From: Anaerolineales bacterium UBA2181
GTDB lineage: Bacteria > Chloroflexota > Anaerolineae > Promineifilales > UBA4811
Assembly: GCA_002328075.1 (NCBI GenBank)
Contig: DCVT01000037.1
Location: 1-64,000 of the forward strand
Direction: 5' to 3'
DNA: 64,000 nucleotides
Made by a program: the position numbers and the translations under genes. The notes under the pieces were generated by a model, which worked only from the letters and a program-made list of their open reading frames with translations, was not told where the DNA came from and searched no databases. This document shows, in pieces, positions 26,325 to 35,002 of this stretch (position 1 is the stretch's first letter; each line of letters starts with the position of its first letter).

Positions 26325-27761
26325 GTGATCGACCTGTTGGTGCGTGGCGGGTGCGTCGTGACGCCGGCCGGGGTGGTGAAAGCCGGCTGTGACGTTGCAG
26401 TGGACGGCGGCCGCATCGTAGCGCTGGGCCGGGCGGATCAGCCGGCCCGCCGCACCGTCGACGCCAGCAGCATGCTGGTGCTGCCCGGCCTGGTGGATGC
26501 CCACGTTCACCTGGGCTGTTCCTCCTGGGACGCAGTGACACCCAACGACTGGTACCACGGCACGGCCGCCGCGGCTGTGGGAGGGGTCACTACGGTGGTG
26601 GATTTCGCCACCCAGACGCGCGGCCGGCTTATGATGGAGGCGGTCGATGCCTGGCGCAGTCGGGCCGACCCAGACGCGGTCATCGACTATGGCCTTCACC
26701 TCTCTATCACCGACGCCAGTTCCGCCACGCTGGACGAGATCAGCCGGGTCGTCGACTATGGCATCCCCACCTTCAAGATGTTCACCATCTATCGTTCCCA
26801 CGGTATCATGTTGGAGGACGATCAAATCCTGGAGGTCTGCCGGCGGGTGCACGAGTGCGGCGGGCTGCCCGGCGTCCACGCCGAGAACGCGCCTATTGCC
26901 GAGCGCAACTATGCCCGTTTCGCGGCCAAGGGTCTGTGGCAACCGCACTATCACGCGCTGGCCAAGCCGGATTACGTCGAGGCCGAGGCCATCAACCGGG
27001 TGCTCTTTCTGGCTCGTGTTGCCAGCGCTCCCCTCTACATCTATCACCTCTCCACCGCCCTGGGGCTTGAGCTGGTGCGCCGGGCGCGGGCGGCCGGCCA
27101 GGCCGTGCTGGCCGAAACCTGCACTCACTACCTGACGTTGTCGGCTGATTGCCTGGATCGGCCGGACGGGGTCAACTATATCTGCAGCCCGCCGCTGCGG
27201 TCAGTCGCTGACCAACGGGCCCTGTGGCAGGCGCTGAGCGACGGTGCTGTGGCTCTGGTGAGCACCGACGAGGCCGGCTACAACGCTGCCGACAAGGCGC
27301 GGGCGTTGGGCGGTCCGCTGGAGGCCATTCCCAACGGGCTGCCCGGCGTCGAGCTGCGGCTGCCCGTCCTTTATACCCAGGGGGTTGAGGGCGGGCGGCT
27401 GTCACTCGAACGCTTTGTGGAGCTCAACTGCACCAACCCGGCGCGGGTCTGCGGTCTCTACCCCCGGAAGGGGGTCATCGCGCCGGGGAGCGACGCCGAT
27501 CTCATCGTCATCGACCCCGGCCGCCGGGTCCGGCTTGGCGCCGATACCCAGCACATGCCGGTGGACTGGTGCGCTTATGACGGGCTTGAGGTGGCCGGCT
27601 ATCCGCAGTACACCGTGGCCCGCGGCCAGGTGATTGTGGATGACTATGTCTTCTGCGGCGCGCGCGGCCGGGGCGAGTTTGTGCCCGGTCGGCTGGATTG
27701 GTCGGGTCTTAGCAGTCTCGGCCTGACCGACCCGCGCAAAGCGGATGGGCCCGCGGCGTGA
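26325..27761 (+). CDS. Dihydropyrimidinase/hydantoinase family amidohydrolase
   Basis: This is a 478-residue cyclic amidohydrolase with the binuclear-metal ligands H60 and H62 ('DAHVHLG'), carboxylated lysine K151 ('TFKMFTIY'), H185 ('GVHAENAP'), H241 ('YHLST') and Asp 315 ('VSTDEAGY', where typical dihydropyrimidinases have S-D-H). The family opens the ring of dihydrouracil, dihydrothymine, hydantoins or allantoin to an N-carbamoyl amino acid. The altered loop after the last Asp suggests a non-standard substrate. GTG 26325 follows the transcarbamylase by 22 bases. Confidence 0.85.
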   Translation: MIDLLVRGGCVVTPAGVVKAGCDVAVDGGRIVALGRADQPARRTVDASSMLVLPGLVDAHVHLGCSSWDAVTPNDWYHGTAAAAVGGVTTVVDFATQTRGRLMMEAVDAWRSRADPDAVIDYGLHLSITDASSATLDEISRVVDYGIPTFKMFTIYRSHGIMLEDDQILEVCRRVHECGGLPGVHAENAPIAERNYARFAAKGLWQPHYHALAKPDYVEAEAINRVLFLARVASAPLYIYHLSTALGLELVRRARAAGQAVLAETCTHYLTLSADCLDRPDGVNYICSPPLRSVADQRALWQALSDGAVALVSTDEAGYNAADKARALGGPLEAIPNGLPGVELRLPVLYTQGVEGGRLSLERFVELNCTNPARVCGLYPRKGVIAPGSDADLIVIDPGRRVRLGADTQHMPVDWCAYDGLEVAGYPQYTVARGQVIVDDYVFCGARGRGEFVPGRLDWSGLSSLGLTDPRKADGPAA

Positions 27762-27807
27762 ACCGCGGCCCCCTCGGTGGGTGATCTGACATAAGGAGCG
27801 ACGAACG

Positions 27808-29040
27808 GTGGTAACGAACCCTCTTCAATGCGAGTTTGCCGGCCTGAAGTTGGATAACCCCTTTTTGCTGGCCTCGGCACCTCCCACCCGTGACTCCGCC
27901 ATGTTGGATCGAGCGTTTCAGGCGGGCTGGGCGGGAGCCGTGATCAAGACCATCCCCTCCGATGCCATGATGCAGCGGGGTTTGACGCAGGAGCCGCGGC
28001 CCCTGCTGGCCCATTTCAAACGGGGAGCCCAGCGGATCGGCATGGGCAATCTCTCGATCACCGGCCAGTGGGGACTTGTTGACTGGGCTGCGGCGTTGCC
28101 GGCGCTGAAGGCTAGGCACCCCAGCAAGATGGTTCTGGGCAGCTTTGGTGCCGAAGTGGTCAGGGAGACCTGGCAGACCATGGCGCGAGCCCTGGTCGCC
28201 GCCGGGGTGGATGGCATCGAGCTGGCCTTGTCCTGCACCCACGCCACGTTGGGCCGCGAGGTGCCGCTCATCGTGGGCGAGGACCCTGAGTTGGCGGCGC
28301 AGGTCGTGGGGTGGGTCACCGAGGTGGTGCCGCCGACCATTCCCGTCATCCCCAAGCTGCCGGCTTCCGTACGCGACTGGCGCGGGGTGCTCGAGGCCTG
28401 CTGCGAGGCCGGCGCGGCCGGGGTGACCACCATCAACACCCTCTCGTCCCTGATGGGGGTGGACCTGGACACCATGCAGCCGCTGCCCAACGTCCAGGGT
28501 GTAGGCACCTACTGTGGGTACTCGGGTCCGGGCATCAAGCCGATAGCACTGGCGGCGGTCTCCCGGGTTCACAAGGTGGGCCTTTTGCCGGTCTCGGCTA
28601 CCGGCGGCATCAGCAATTGGCAGGATGCGGCCGAATTCATACTGCTGGGCGCCTGCTGCGTCCAGGTCTGCTCCGCAGTCATGTGGTCGGGTTATGGCAT
28701 CATTGACAAGATGCTGGCGGGCCTCACCGGTTACCTTCAGGAAAAGGGGGGCGCCTCGGTGCAGTCATTGGTGGGGCGTGCGAATGACCGGGTCATCGAC
28801 AGCGTCTTTCGGCTGGAGCCGGATTTCAGCCTTGTGGCTCGGATTACTGACCGGTGCACGAATTGCGGTCGTTGTGTGATTGCTTGTCAGGACGGCGCCC
28901 ATCAGGCGATCCGGCCGGCGGCCACGCCCGAGGGCGCACCGCACGTTGACCTGGAAGCGTGTGTTGGGTGCGCCCTGTGTGCCCAGGTCTGCCCGGTGGA
29001 TGCCATCGAGTTTGGCCCGCGAGCCAGGTGGTTGGCCTGA
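27808..29040 (+). CDS. PreA-like dihydropyrimidine dehydrogenase (FMN + two 4Fe-4S)
   Basis: The 410-residue protein has an N-terminal dihydroorotate-dehydrogenase-type barrel (1-330) and a C-terminal bacterial ferredoxin domain. The catalytic Cys is probably C143 in 'ELALSCTHA', aligned with 'SCPHG' of dihydropyrimidine dehydrogenases. 'VSATGGISNWQDA' is the FMN phosphate site. The ferredoxin region has two clusters, 'CTNCGRCVIAC' and 'CVGCALCAQVCP' (about 351-396). E. coli PreA works with the NADH-oxidising PreT; no preT is in this window, so electrons may come from ferredoxin. AAGGAG precedes GTG 27808. Confidence 0.83.
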   Translation: MVTNPLQCEFAGLKLDNPFLLASAPPTRDSAMLDRAFQAGWAGAVIKTIPSDAMMQRGLTQEPRPLLAHFKRGAQRIGMGNLSITGQWGLVDWAAALPALKARHPSKMVLGSFGAEVVRETWQTMARALVAAGVDGIELALSCTHATLGREVPLIVGEDPELAAQVVGWVTEVVPPTIPVIPKLPASVRDWRGVLEACCEAGAAGVTTINTLSSLMGVDLDTMQPLPNVQGVGTYCGYSGPGIKPIALAAVSRVHKVGLLPVSATGGISNWQDAAEFILLGACCVQVCSAVMWSGYGIIDKMLAGLTGYLQEKGGASVQSLVGRANDRVIDSVFRLEPDFSLVARITDRCTNCGRCVIACQDGAHQAIRPAATPEGAPHVDLEACVGCALCAQVCPVDAIEFGPRARWLA

Positions 29041-29076
29041 GCCTACGGGGATGCCAAGGTTACAGGAGGGTGGGGT

Positions 29077-29520
29077 ATGGACCCGTTCATGGTTGAAGCG
29101 TTGGCCGAGGCCCGTCAGGGGTTGGCAGAGGGTGGGGTTCCCATAGGCGCCGTCCTGGTGCGGGATGGGGTCATCATCGGCCGGGGTCATAACGGCCGGG
29201 TGCAGGAGGGGAACCCCATTCTGCACGCCGAGATAGCCTGCCTGCGCAACGCCGGCCGCATTGGGGACTATCGGAACACGGTGCTGTATTCCACGTGCAT
29301 GCCCTGTTTTCTGTGTGGCGGTGCGGTAGTCCAGTTTGGCATCCCACGGGTCGTGGCGGGCGAGGCGCGGACCGGCCGGGGGTCCTGGGACTGGCTGAAA
29401 TCCCACGGTGTCGAGGTGGTTGACCTGGATCTCGACGAGTGCTGGCAGCTAATGCAGGGGTTCGTTGGCCGTCACCCGGCGCTGTGGGCGGAGGATTGCG
29501 GCGCGTTCGCGCCGCGCTAG
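29077..29520 (+). CDS. Cytosine deaminase of the yeast (Fcy1) type
   Basis: The 147-residue zinc deaminase has the ligands H50-A-E52 and 'PCFLC' (C77, C80). Overall it tracks the fungal cytosine deaminase: 'EGGVPIGAVLV', 'GRGHNGRVQ', 'LHAEIACLRNAGRI', 'YGIPR'-like 'FGIPRVVAGE', 'SHGVEVVDLDLDECW' and the C-terminal 'FVGRHPALWAEDCG' that closes the active site in yeast. Bacterial cytosine deaminases of the CodA amidohydrolase type are unrelated, and tRNA adenosine deaminases lack this C-terminal segment. AGGAGG precedes ATG. It is the last gene of the operon and would feed uracil or a related base to the PreA-like enzyme. Confidence 0.78.
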   Translation: MDPFMVEALAEARQGLAEGGVPIGAVLVRDGVIIGRGHNGRVQEGNPILHAEIACLRNAGRIGDYRNTVLYSTCMPCFLCGGAVVQFGIPRVVAGEARTGRGSWDWLKSHGVEVVDLDLDECWQLMQGFVGRHPALWAEDCGAFAPR

Positions 29521-29715
29521 CACGGCGCCGAACACCCGGGTGTCTTGCCGGTACCCGCTCCCCAGCGACACCCAAACGACATGACGGTCCTTGAGCTGGG
29601 CCACGCGCGCCAGTCGCGCCGGTGCCAGGAGTCAGAGGCTGACGGTTCGATCTGAGGAACGCCGCTCAGACTTGCGACACAAGTTGAGCATCAGCCGAGC
29701 GGCTCCAGCAGCGGG

Positions 29716-30194
29716 TTAACGCGCGCGCGGTGTTGCATCCTTTTTCGGCGTCACCACGATGCACATGATGTGAGGGTCACTGTTTTCCCATTTGATCGCG
29801 CGTATCCCCGCTGACGTGGAATGGACTGTTCCAAAAGTGCTCTTGATGTCCTTTGCCATGGACTGGAGTATCGACGTCACTTCGTTTTCGGTTATTCCAT
29901 TGGCTACGCGGCCGCACAGGGTGAACACAGGTGGCAAAGGCTCGTATCTCAGAATCGCCTCCGGGCGGTGACACCTGCCCGATGCATATAGTGAACGTCT
30001 ACGCCGGGGTGAGGGTGGCCGACCGTCTCCAACGGGCAGGTTTCGTCGTGGACGCCTACCAGTGGGAAATGGGTCGCTGTTTTGTCCGCCAAATCTACCC
30101 GTGGACGAATTTCCAAGTCCTCGCTTTGCTGCCTTGTCATCCCCAGCTTGAACGGGCCGATGGATTCGCCTGGAACAATCGAGAACTCGGTCAT
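29716..30194 (-). pseudogene. Broken small conserved-type gene
   Basis: From ATG 30194 (GGAGGTG upstream) the minus strand encodes 'MTEFSIVPGESIGPFKLGM' and continues about 63 sensible codons to 'VDVHY' near 29990. A one-base loss near 29983-29990 throws it out of frame. In the next frame the protein continues 'ASGRCHRPEAILRYE' to 'TPKKDATPRAR' and a stop at 29716. The 'PGxSIGPFKLGMTxxE' opening is typical of small proteins of unknown function found next to toxin-immunity or house-keeping genes. It converges on the catabolic operon. Confidence 0.6.
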
Positions 30195-30599
30195 AGTTGC
30201 ACCTCCCATAGCGCCTCCAGTGTGGACCCAAACCTGCTTTCTGCCAAGGCCGAACATCGGTCGGGTTGGAGTGCCGCCTGCGGCCGCAACGCGGCACAGA
30301 CGCGGACCGCAGTGGCCACGACCTGTCAAGCTGAGCAGTATTGATCCTGTCCGGTCAAGGTGCGCAGGCGCACCGGTCCAGTTACGAACGCCCTACCCGC
30401 CGTCCCACTCGCACACGATCATTGGCCGGTGCGTCGTCAAGACCAACGCCCTCTGACCTGGCGCTGGCTCCGCAGAGCGCCAGGTTCCGAGAGCGCATCA
30501 CGCTGCTAGCCGGTCTGCCGGCTTTGTGATATAGTGCTCTCGGTAGCAGAATCGCTGTCGGCCACCATGGCGGGATGGCCACCAAGGGAGACAGCAGAG
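30195..30599. other. Intergenic region, 405 bases
   Basis: The region lies between the divergently oriented broken gene and the propeller-protein gene. No additional coding sequence was recognised. It contains an extended -10 promoter near its right end. Confidence 0.45.
30527..30535 (+). promoter_or_regulatory. Extended -10 promoter of the double-propeller gene
   Basis: TGATATAGT (TG-n-TATAGT) lies 65 bases before ATG 30600. No good -35 hexamer lies 17 bases upstream, consistent with an extended -10 type. Confidence 0.35.
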
Positions 30600-33500
30600 A
30601 TGAAGCGAACACAGGGCATGCTTGTTTTTCTGGTCTTGAGCCTGTTGGCGGCTCTATTTCTTTCCGCAAGCAACATGGCGTTAGCCGGGCCAGGCGACCC
30701 GCCGGCCAACACGCCGTTGAGACAAGAGCAATCGACCCTGTCGGCGCCCAGCGGTCTTTCGCGAACGCCAGGTCAGCTCAACGGGGCAGCGGTGATCGCG
30801 GTCTTTGACGATCCCAACTACGTGGATACTGAAGGCTACACCTCCAGCGAATCGGATAACGTGCAGGCCGGGTTGGCGGCAATGGGGTACATCGTCCAAC
30901 CGTTTACCGGCATCGACGAGGCGTCGTGGAGCGCAGCGCTGGCGGGCGCCAATATCCTGGCAATCCCAGAGTTGGAAAACAATTCCTACTTGGGCAATGA
31001 CCTATCACCGGCGGCGCGCAGCGTGATAGCCGATTTCGTGTCCCAGGGTGGCGGGTTGATCCAGTTCTACTACGGCTCCGATTTTCTGAACCCGGTTCTG
31101 GGTTTGAGCCTCGACCATAGTGGCGGCGACAGCAGCAGTATTACCGCAGCGGCCGAAGGGACGGCCTTTCACGGCGGCCCGGCATCCCTGCCCAGCAACA
31201 ATGCCACCTGGGGGCTCGACCGCACCACCTTCCCGGCCGGCGGGCTGGCCATCTATAGCAGCGGCGGCAACAGTGCGGAGGTGGCCTGGATGCCCTACGG
31301 AGGTGGACAGATCGTTTACCTGGGATGGGACTGGTATGATGCCGCTCCACCCGGCAGCCAGGACGGCGGCTGGTTGGAGGTGCTGAATCGCGCCGTGATG
31401 CAGGTGGGAAATCCCTTCTTGGGGTTGGTTCCCGCATCCGCCAAAGGTTACGACACTCCGGGGAGCATTGTGATTTATGAGCTTGCGTTGGTAAACGGCA
31501 CCACGTTGACCGATACCTACACCCTGGAGCTGAGCGGCAATCTTTGGCCTACCGCGCTGCCCTATGCCATCACCCCACCACTGTCCGACGGCGACTATCT
31601 GGAGATCGCCGTCCAGGTTGCCATTCCTGCGGGCGCTGCAGCCGGCACCTACGACGATGTGACCCTGACGGCGACCTCGGTCACCAGCCCGACGGCCTTT
31701 TCGGCTACCGCCTCCATCCGCACCATCGCGCTGTGTCCCGGCTACCTCACCATTGCGGGACGATCTAGCGAAACGTACGGTGATCTGGACGACCTGTGGG
31801 AATACGGCGGCCAGACGTTTGCAGTGGCGCGCCTGACGTTGTATAGCGAGGATGCCGACAGCATGGATGCTGACCTGCGCGGCTATGATCTGGCCACGGG
31901 CTGGCAAACAATCGCCAGCGGCCGGGATGTGGGCAATGGAGTCTTCTTTGACGACGTGCTGCTGCCGGCCCGCTATACCGCTTTGAACGTGCTGTTGGAC
32001 GATACCGATGACAACGACCTGATCTACTACGACTATGAGTTCCTCGTCTGCCGCCACCCGGCGGTGGACGTCAAACCGGACGCTGCTCAGCTCCAGTATG
32101 CCGAAAGTGGCCAAACTGCGATCTATACCTATACTTTGACCAACTTCCTGATGGCTCCGGGGCAGTTCGACCTGATCACCAGCGGGCCGGTGTGGCCTAC
32201 GAGTGTGCGCACCACCAGCGGGGCGCCGCTGAGCCGGACCCCGCTCCTGGCCGATCTGGAGGTCTATACCTTCACGGTGCAAGTCAACGTGCCGGCCGGT
32301 GCGGTCCCGGGCGCGGCGGACGACGGCCTGGTCACGGCCAGCGGCGTGGGGCAGCCGGCCATACGAGATGACGGGGAATTTCAGACAACGGTCTCCTCCG
32401 GCCAATACGGTTATGTCTTTACCCAACAAGATAACCAGATTCACGTGCTGGACACCGCCATTCACGCCGTCGTCGGCGCCATTGATACCACGCTCTACGG
32501 AGATGGACCATATCTTGGCGGGCTGAGTCCCGATGGATCACGGCTCTACGTAAGCCTGCGGGATAGCGGCCGTGTGCTCATCGTCGACACCGCTACCCAG
32601 CAACCGCTCGCGGCGATTGACGTGGGCCAGGGCCCGCGCAACGCGGCCTTTACCGCGGATGGGACCTACGCCTTTATTCCCAACCGCTGGAGTGGCTCGC
32701 TATCGGTGATAAACACGGGGATCCCCACTCCCACAGTCACGGTGACGCTCACGATGGGCGACAGCCCAATGATTGTCGTCACCAGTGCCTGCCTGGGCAA
32801 GGCCTACGTGACCAATCTCGGCAGTGACACCGTGAGCGTGATTGACACCGCGACGCTCAGCGTGGTCGATACCATCACCGGCTTTAGCAGGCCATGGGGC
32901 ATCGTCCTGTCGCCCTTTGGCCGTCGGGCCTATGTCGTCAACCAGGGCGGTGGCTCAATCGGCGTGATCGATACGGCCATCGACGAACTGGTAGCCACCT
33001 GGCAACTCCCGGGCTGGTGGCTGCAAATGATCGACATCTCGCCCGATGGTCGCACACTCTATGTGGTCGACAACGAGCGAGGGGCGGTGCTGGTGGTCGA
33101 CGCTTTCTCCGGCGATCTGTTGACTGTCATCCCCTCCGAACGATCGGAAGCCTGGTACATCGAGGCCTTTCCGGCCGGCGCGGGCAACTATGCCTACTTT
33201 TCGCGCCCCTATCCTCAGCAAGTGGCGGTGGTAAACACAGAGACGCAGCGCGTAGAGAGGTTGATTTCGCTGGCGGGCGTCGGTGATGCACGCGGACTGG
33301 CTCTCTTTCCGATGGACCTCGCCTGCCTCGCCGGCGATGTGGCACTGTCGCCTACCGCACCGCACCTGGTAGCCCCGGCCGGGGAGTCGGTCAATTTCGG
33401 CCTCTATGTAACCAATCTCTCGATCGTCACCGACACCTTTGCTTTGTCGCCAAGCGGCGGGACCTGGCCCGCGCACCTGTCTGCCCCGACCACCGGGCCG

Positions 33501-34607
33501 CTGGCGCCGGGCGAGACCTTCCCGCTGACGGTGACGGTGGACATCCCGACCGGCGCCGCGCAGGGGGTGCTGGATGCGGTCACCCTTACGGCGAGCGGCG
33601 CGGGCGGCTCGGACGCGGCGATGCTCACATCCAGCGTGTTGCGCCCCGGCTTTGTTTTCGACGAAGACGAACGCGTTATCCATGTGGTCGATACCTTCTA
33701 TCACCTGGACAGCGGCATCGACATCGACACCTCGAGCTATGGCGGCAAACCCTTCCGCGGAACCCTGAGTCCTGATGTAAAGCTGCTCTATGTCGGGCTG
33801 CGTGATTCTGACTCGTTGCTGATCGTCGATGCGGTGGAGCTCGCTCCGGTGGCGATGCTGGAGGTGGGCAGCGGCCCGCAGGATGTGGCTTTCAACCTGG
33901 ATGGCAGCCGGGCGTTTGTGACCAATCGCTGGGACGGCACGATCTCGGTGATTGACACCGGAATTCCAGAGGTGATCGACGAGATAGAGGTAGCCGGTCA
34001 GGTCATGGGTCTCACGCGAACCTGCGCCGACAGGCTCTATGTCGCCGTCCGAGGTCCGGACGGTGTGGCAGTGGTGGATACGGCCGGGCTGACCGTCACT
34101 CAGGTGATTACCGGGTTGAGTCGTCCCTGGGGCGTCGTCGCCGACCCGCTCAGCCGCCGCGTCTATGTTTCCAACCAGACCGACCGCAGCGTCAGCGTGA
34201 TCGACACCCGGACAGATAGCCTTATTGCCGCCTGGCCCGTGCCCGGCGCCGATTGGCTGGCCGACCTGGACGTTTCGCCAAGCGGACGCTGGCTCTATGT
34301 GGCGGATGCCGACATGGGTGACATCTATGTGTTGGACACCAGGACCGGCGCCCTGCAGGCTACGATGACGGCCACCGGCGACGGCCGGACCGCCTGGGAG
34401 GTTGAAGCGCTTCCCGGAATCGCCGGACCCTGGGTCTATGCCACTTTTCCTTATGACGGCTGGCTGGGAGTGTTCAACACTGCCGACCATACAATGGAAA
34501 AAGTGCTACTGCTGGGAGATGGCGAGCTGCGCGGCATGGCGCTTTTCCCGCCGACGTGGTTTTACCACCGGGTACAGCTGCCACTCGTGCTCAAGAGTGG
34601 GCGTTGA
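30600..34607 (+). CDS. Secreted protein with two tandem YVTN-type beta-propellers
   Basis: The 1335-residue exported protein has a signal peptide at residues 8-28. Domains in order: a glutamine-amidotransferase-like Rossmann region (about 55-270, 'VIADFVSQGGGLIQFYYG'); NEW3-like beta-sandwich (280-395); another beta domain (400-485); NEW3-like (490-595); seven-bladed propeller 1 (600-900, blades 'VLIVDTATQQPLAAIDVG', 'RLYVSLRD'); NEW3-like (905-1015); propeller 2 (1017-1325), closely parallel to propeller 1 blade by blade, indicating internal duplication. It ends 'RVQLPLVLKSGR'. YVTN propellers are found in surface-layer and binding proteins. Monocistronic; function unknown. Confidence 0.75.
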   Translation: MKRTQGMLVFLVLSLLAALFLSASNMALAGPGDPPANTPLRQEQSTLSAPSGLSRTPGQLNGAAVIAVFDDPNYVDTEGYTSSESDNVQAGLAAMGYIVQPFTGIDEASWSAALAGANILAIPELENNSYLGNDLSPAARSVIADFVSQGGGLIQFYYGSDFLNPVLGLSLDHSGGDSSSITAAAEGTAFHGGPASLPSNNATWGLDRTTFPAGGLAIYSSGGNSAEVAWMPYGGGQIVYLGWDWYDAAPPGSQDGGWLEVLNRAVMQVGNPFLGLVPASAKGYDTPGSIVIYELALVNGTTLTDTYTLELSGNLWPTALPYAITPPLSDGDYLEIAVQVAIPAGAAAGTYDDVTLTATSVTSPTAFSATASIRTIALCPGYLTIAGRSSETYGDLDDLWEYGGQTFAVARLTLYSEDADSMDADLRGYDLATGWQTIASGRDVGNGVFFDDVLLPARYTALNVLLDDTDDNDLIYYDYEFLVCRHPAVDVKPDAAQLQYAESGQTAIYTYTLTNFLMAPGQFDLITSGPVWPTSVRTTSGAPLSRTPLLADLEVYTFTVQVNVPAGAVPGAADDGLVTASGVGQPAIRDDGEFQTTVSSGQYGYVFTQQDNQIHVLDTAIHAVVGAIDTTLYGDGPYLGGLSPDGSRLYVSLRDSGRVLIVDTATQQPLAAIDVGQGPRNAAFTADGTYAFIPNRWSGSLSVINTGIPTPTVTVTLTMGDSPMIVVTSACLGKAYVTNLGSDTVSVIDTATLSVVDTITGFSRPWGIVLSPFGRRAYVVNQGGGSIGVIDTAIDELVATWQLPGWWLQMIDISPDGRTLYVVDNERGAVLVVDAFSGDLLTVIPSERSEAWYIEAFPAGAGNYAYFSRPYPQQVAVVNTETQRVERLISLAGVGDARGLALFPMDLACLAGDVALSPTAPHLVAPAGESVNFGLYVTNLSIVTDTFALSPSGGTWPAHLSAPTTGPLAPGETFPLTVTVDIPTGAAQGVLDAVTLTASGAGGSDAAMLTSSVLRPGFVFDEDERVIHVVDTFYHLDSGIDIDTSSYGGKPFRGTLSPDVKLLYVGLRDSDSLLIVDAVELAPVAMLEVGSGPQDVAFNLDGSRAFVTNRWDGTISVIDTGIPEVIDEIEVAGQVMGLTRTCADRLYVAVRGPDGVAVVDTAGLTVTQVITGLSRPWGVVADPLSRRVYVSNQTDRSVSVIDTRTDSLIAAWPVPGADWLADLDVSPSGRWLYVADADMGDIYVLDTRTGALQATMTATGDGRTAWEVEALPGIAGPWVYATFPYDGWLGVFNTADHTMEKVLLLGDGELRGMALFPPTWFYHRVQLPLVLKSGR

Positions 34608-35002
34608 CTCTCTTGGCGGAGCGATCCTGGTGGCTGCCCGGGTAGGACGGGCGCCCGGCATTACCGGCGTTGCGCCGTCTCCTGACCGCACGAGGTAGAA
34701 AGAAGCAGCGACGGACACCTGCGAAAACCGACCGGAATAGCCGTCCATTAGGCAGTCCTGGCGCGGCAATAGGGCGGCGCTGACGAATCCAGCGTTGGTT
34801 GCCGCGCCTGCCCCCGGATGCAGCACACTCGATCTGCCGGCAGTGGTGTTCCCTTGCCAGCACCATCTCAATCGTGTAGTATTGGCCGTCGGCCGGCCCG
34901 TGCCGGCGAGCGGCAGTCGAACGGAATGGACACCCTGCCCTTGGGTTGATCATTGTGCGTCGACCCGCCGGCTGGGAATGGCCGTTTGGAAAGCGTGGTG
35001 TT
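34608..35002. other. Intergenic region, 395 bases
   Basis: No gene was recognised in this stretch. It contains the antiporter promoter at 34854-34882. Confidence 0.45.
34854..34882 (+). promoter_or_regulatory. Promoter of the cation/proton antiporter operon
   Basis: TTGCCA (34854-34859), a 17-base spacer and TAGTAT (34877-34882). The predicted leader is about 115 bases. Confidence 0.4.

Noticed and set aside
31005..34490. Two minus-strand frames of about 490-510 codons opposite the double-propeller gene
   Set aside because: They are antisense shadows; the plus strand has a signal peptide, ordered domains and a ribosome-binding site.
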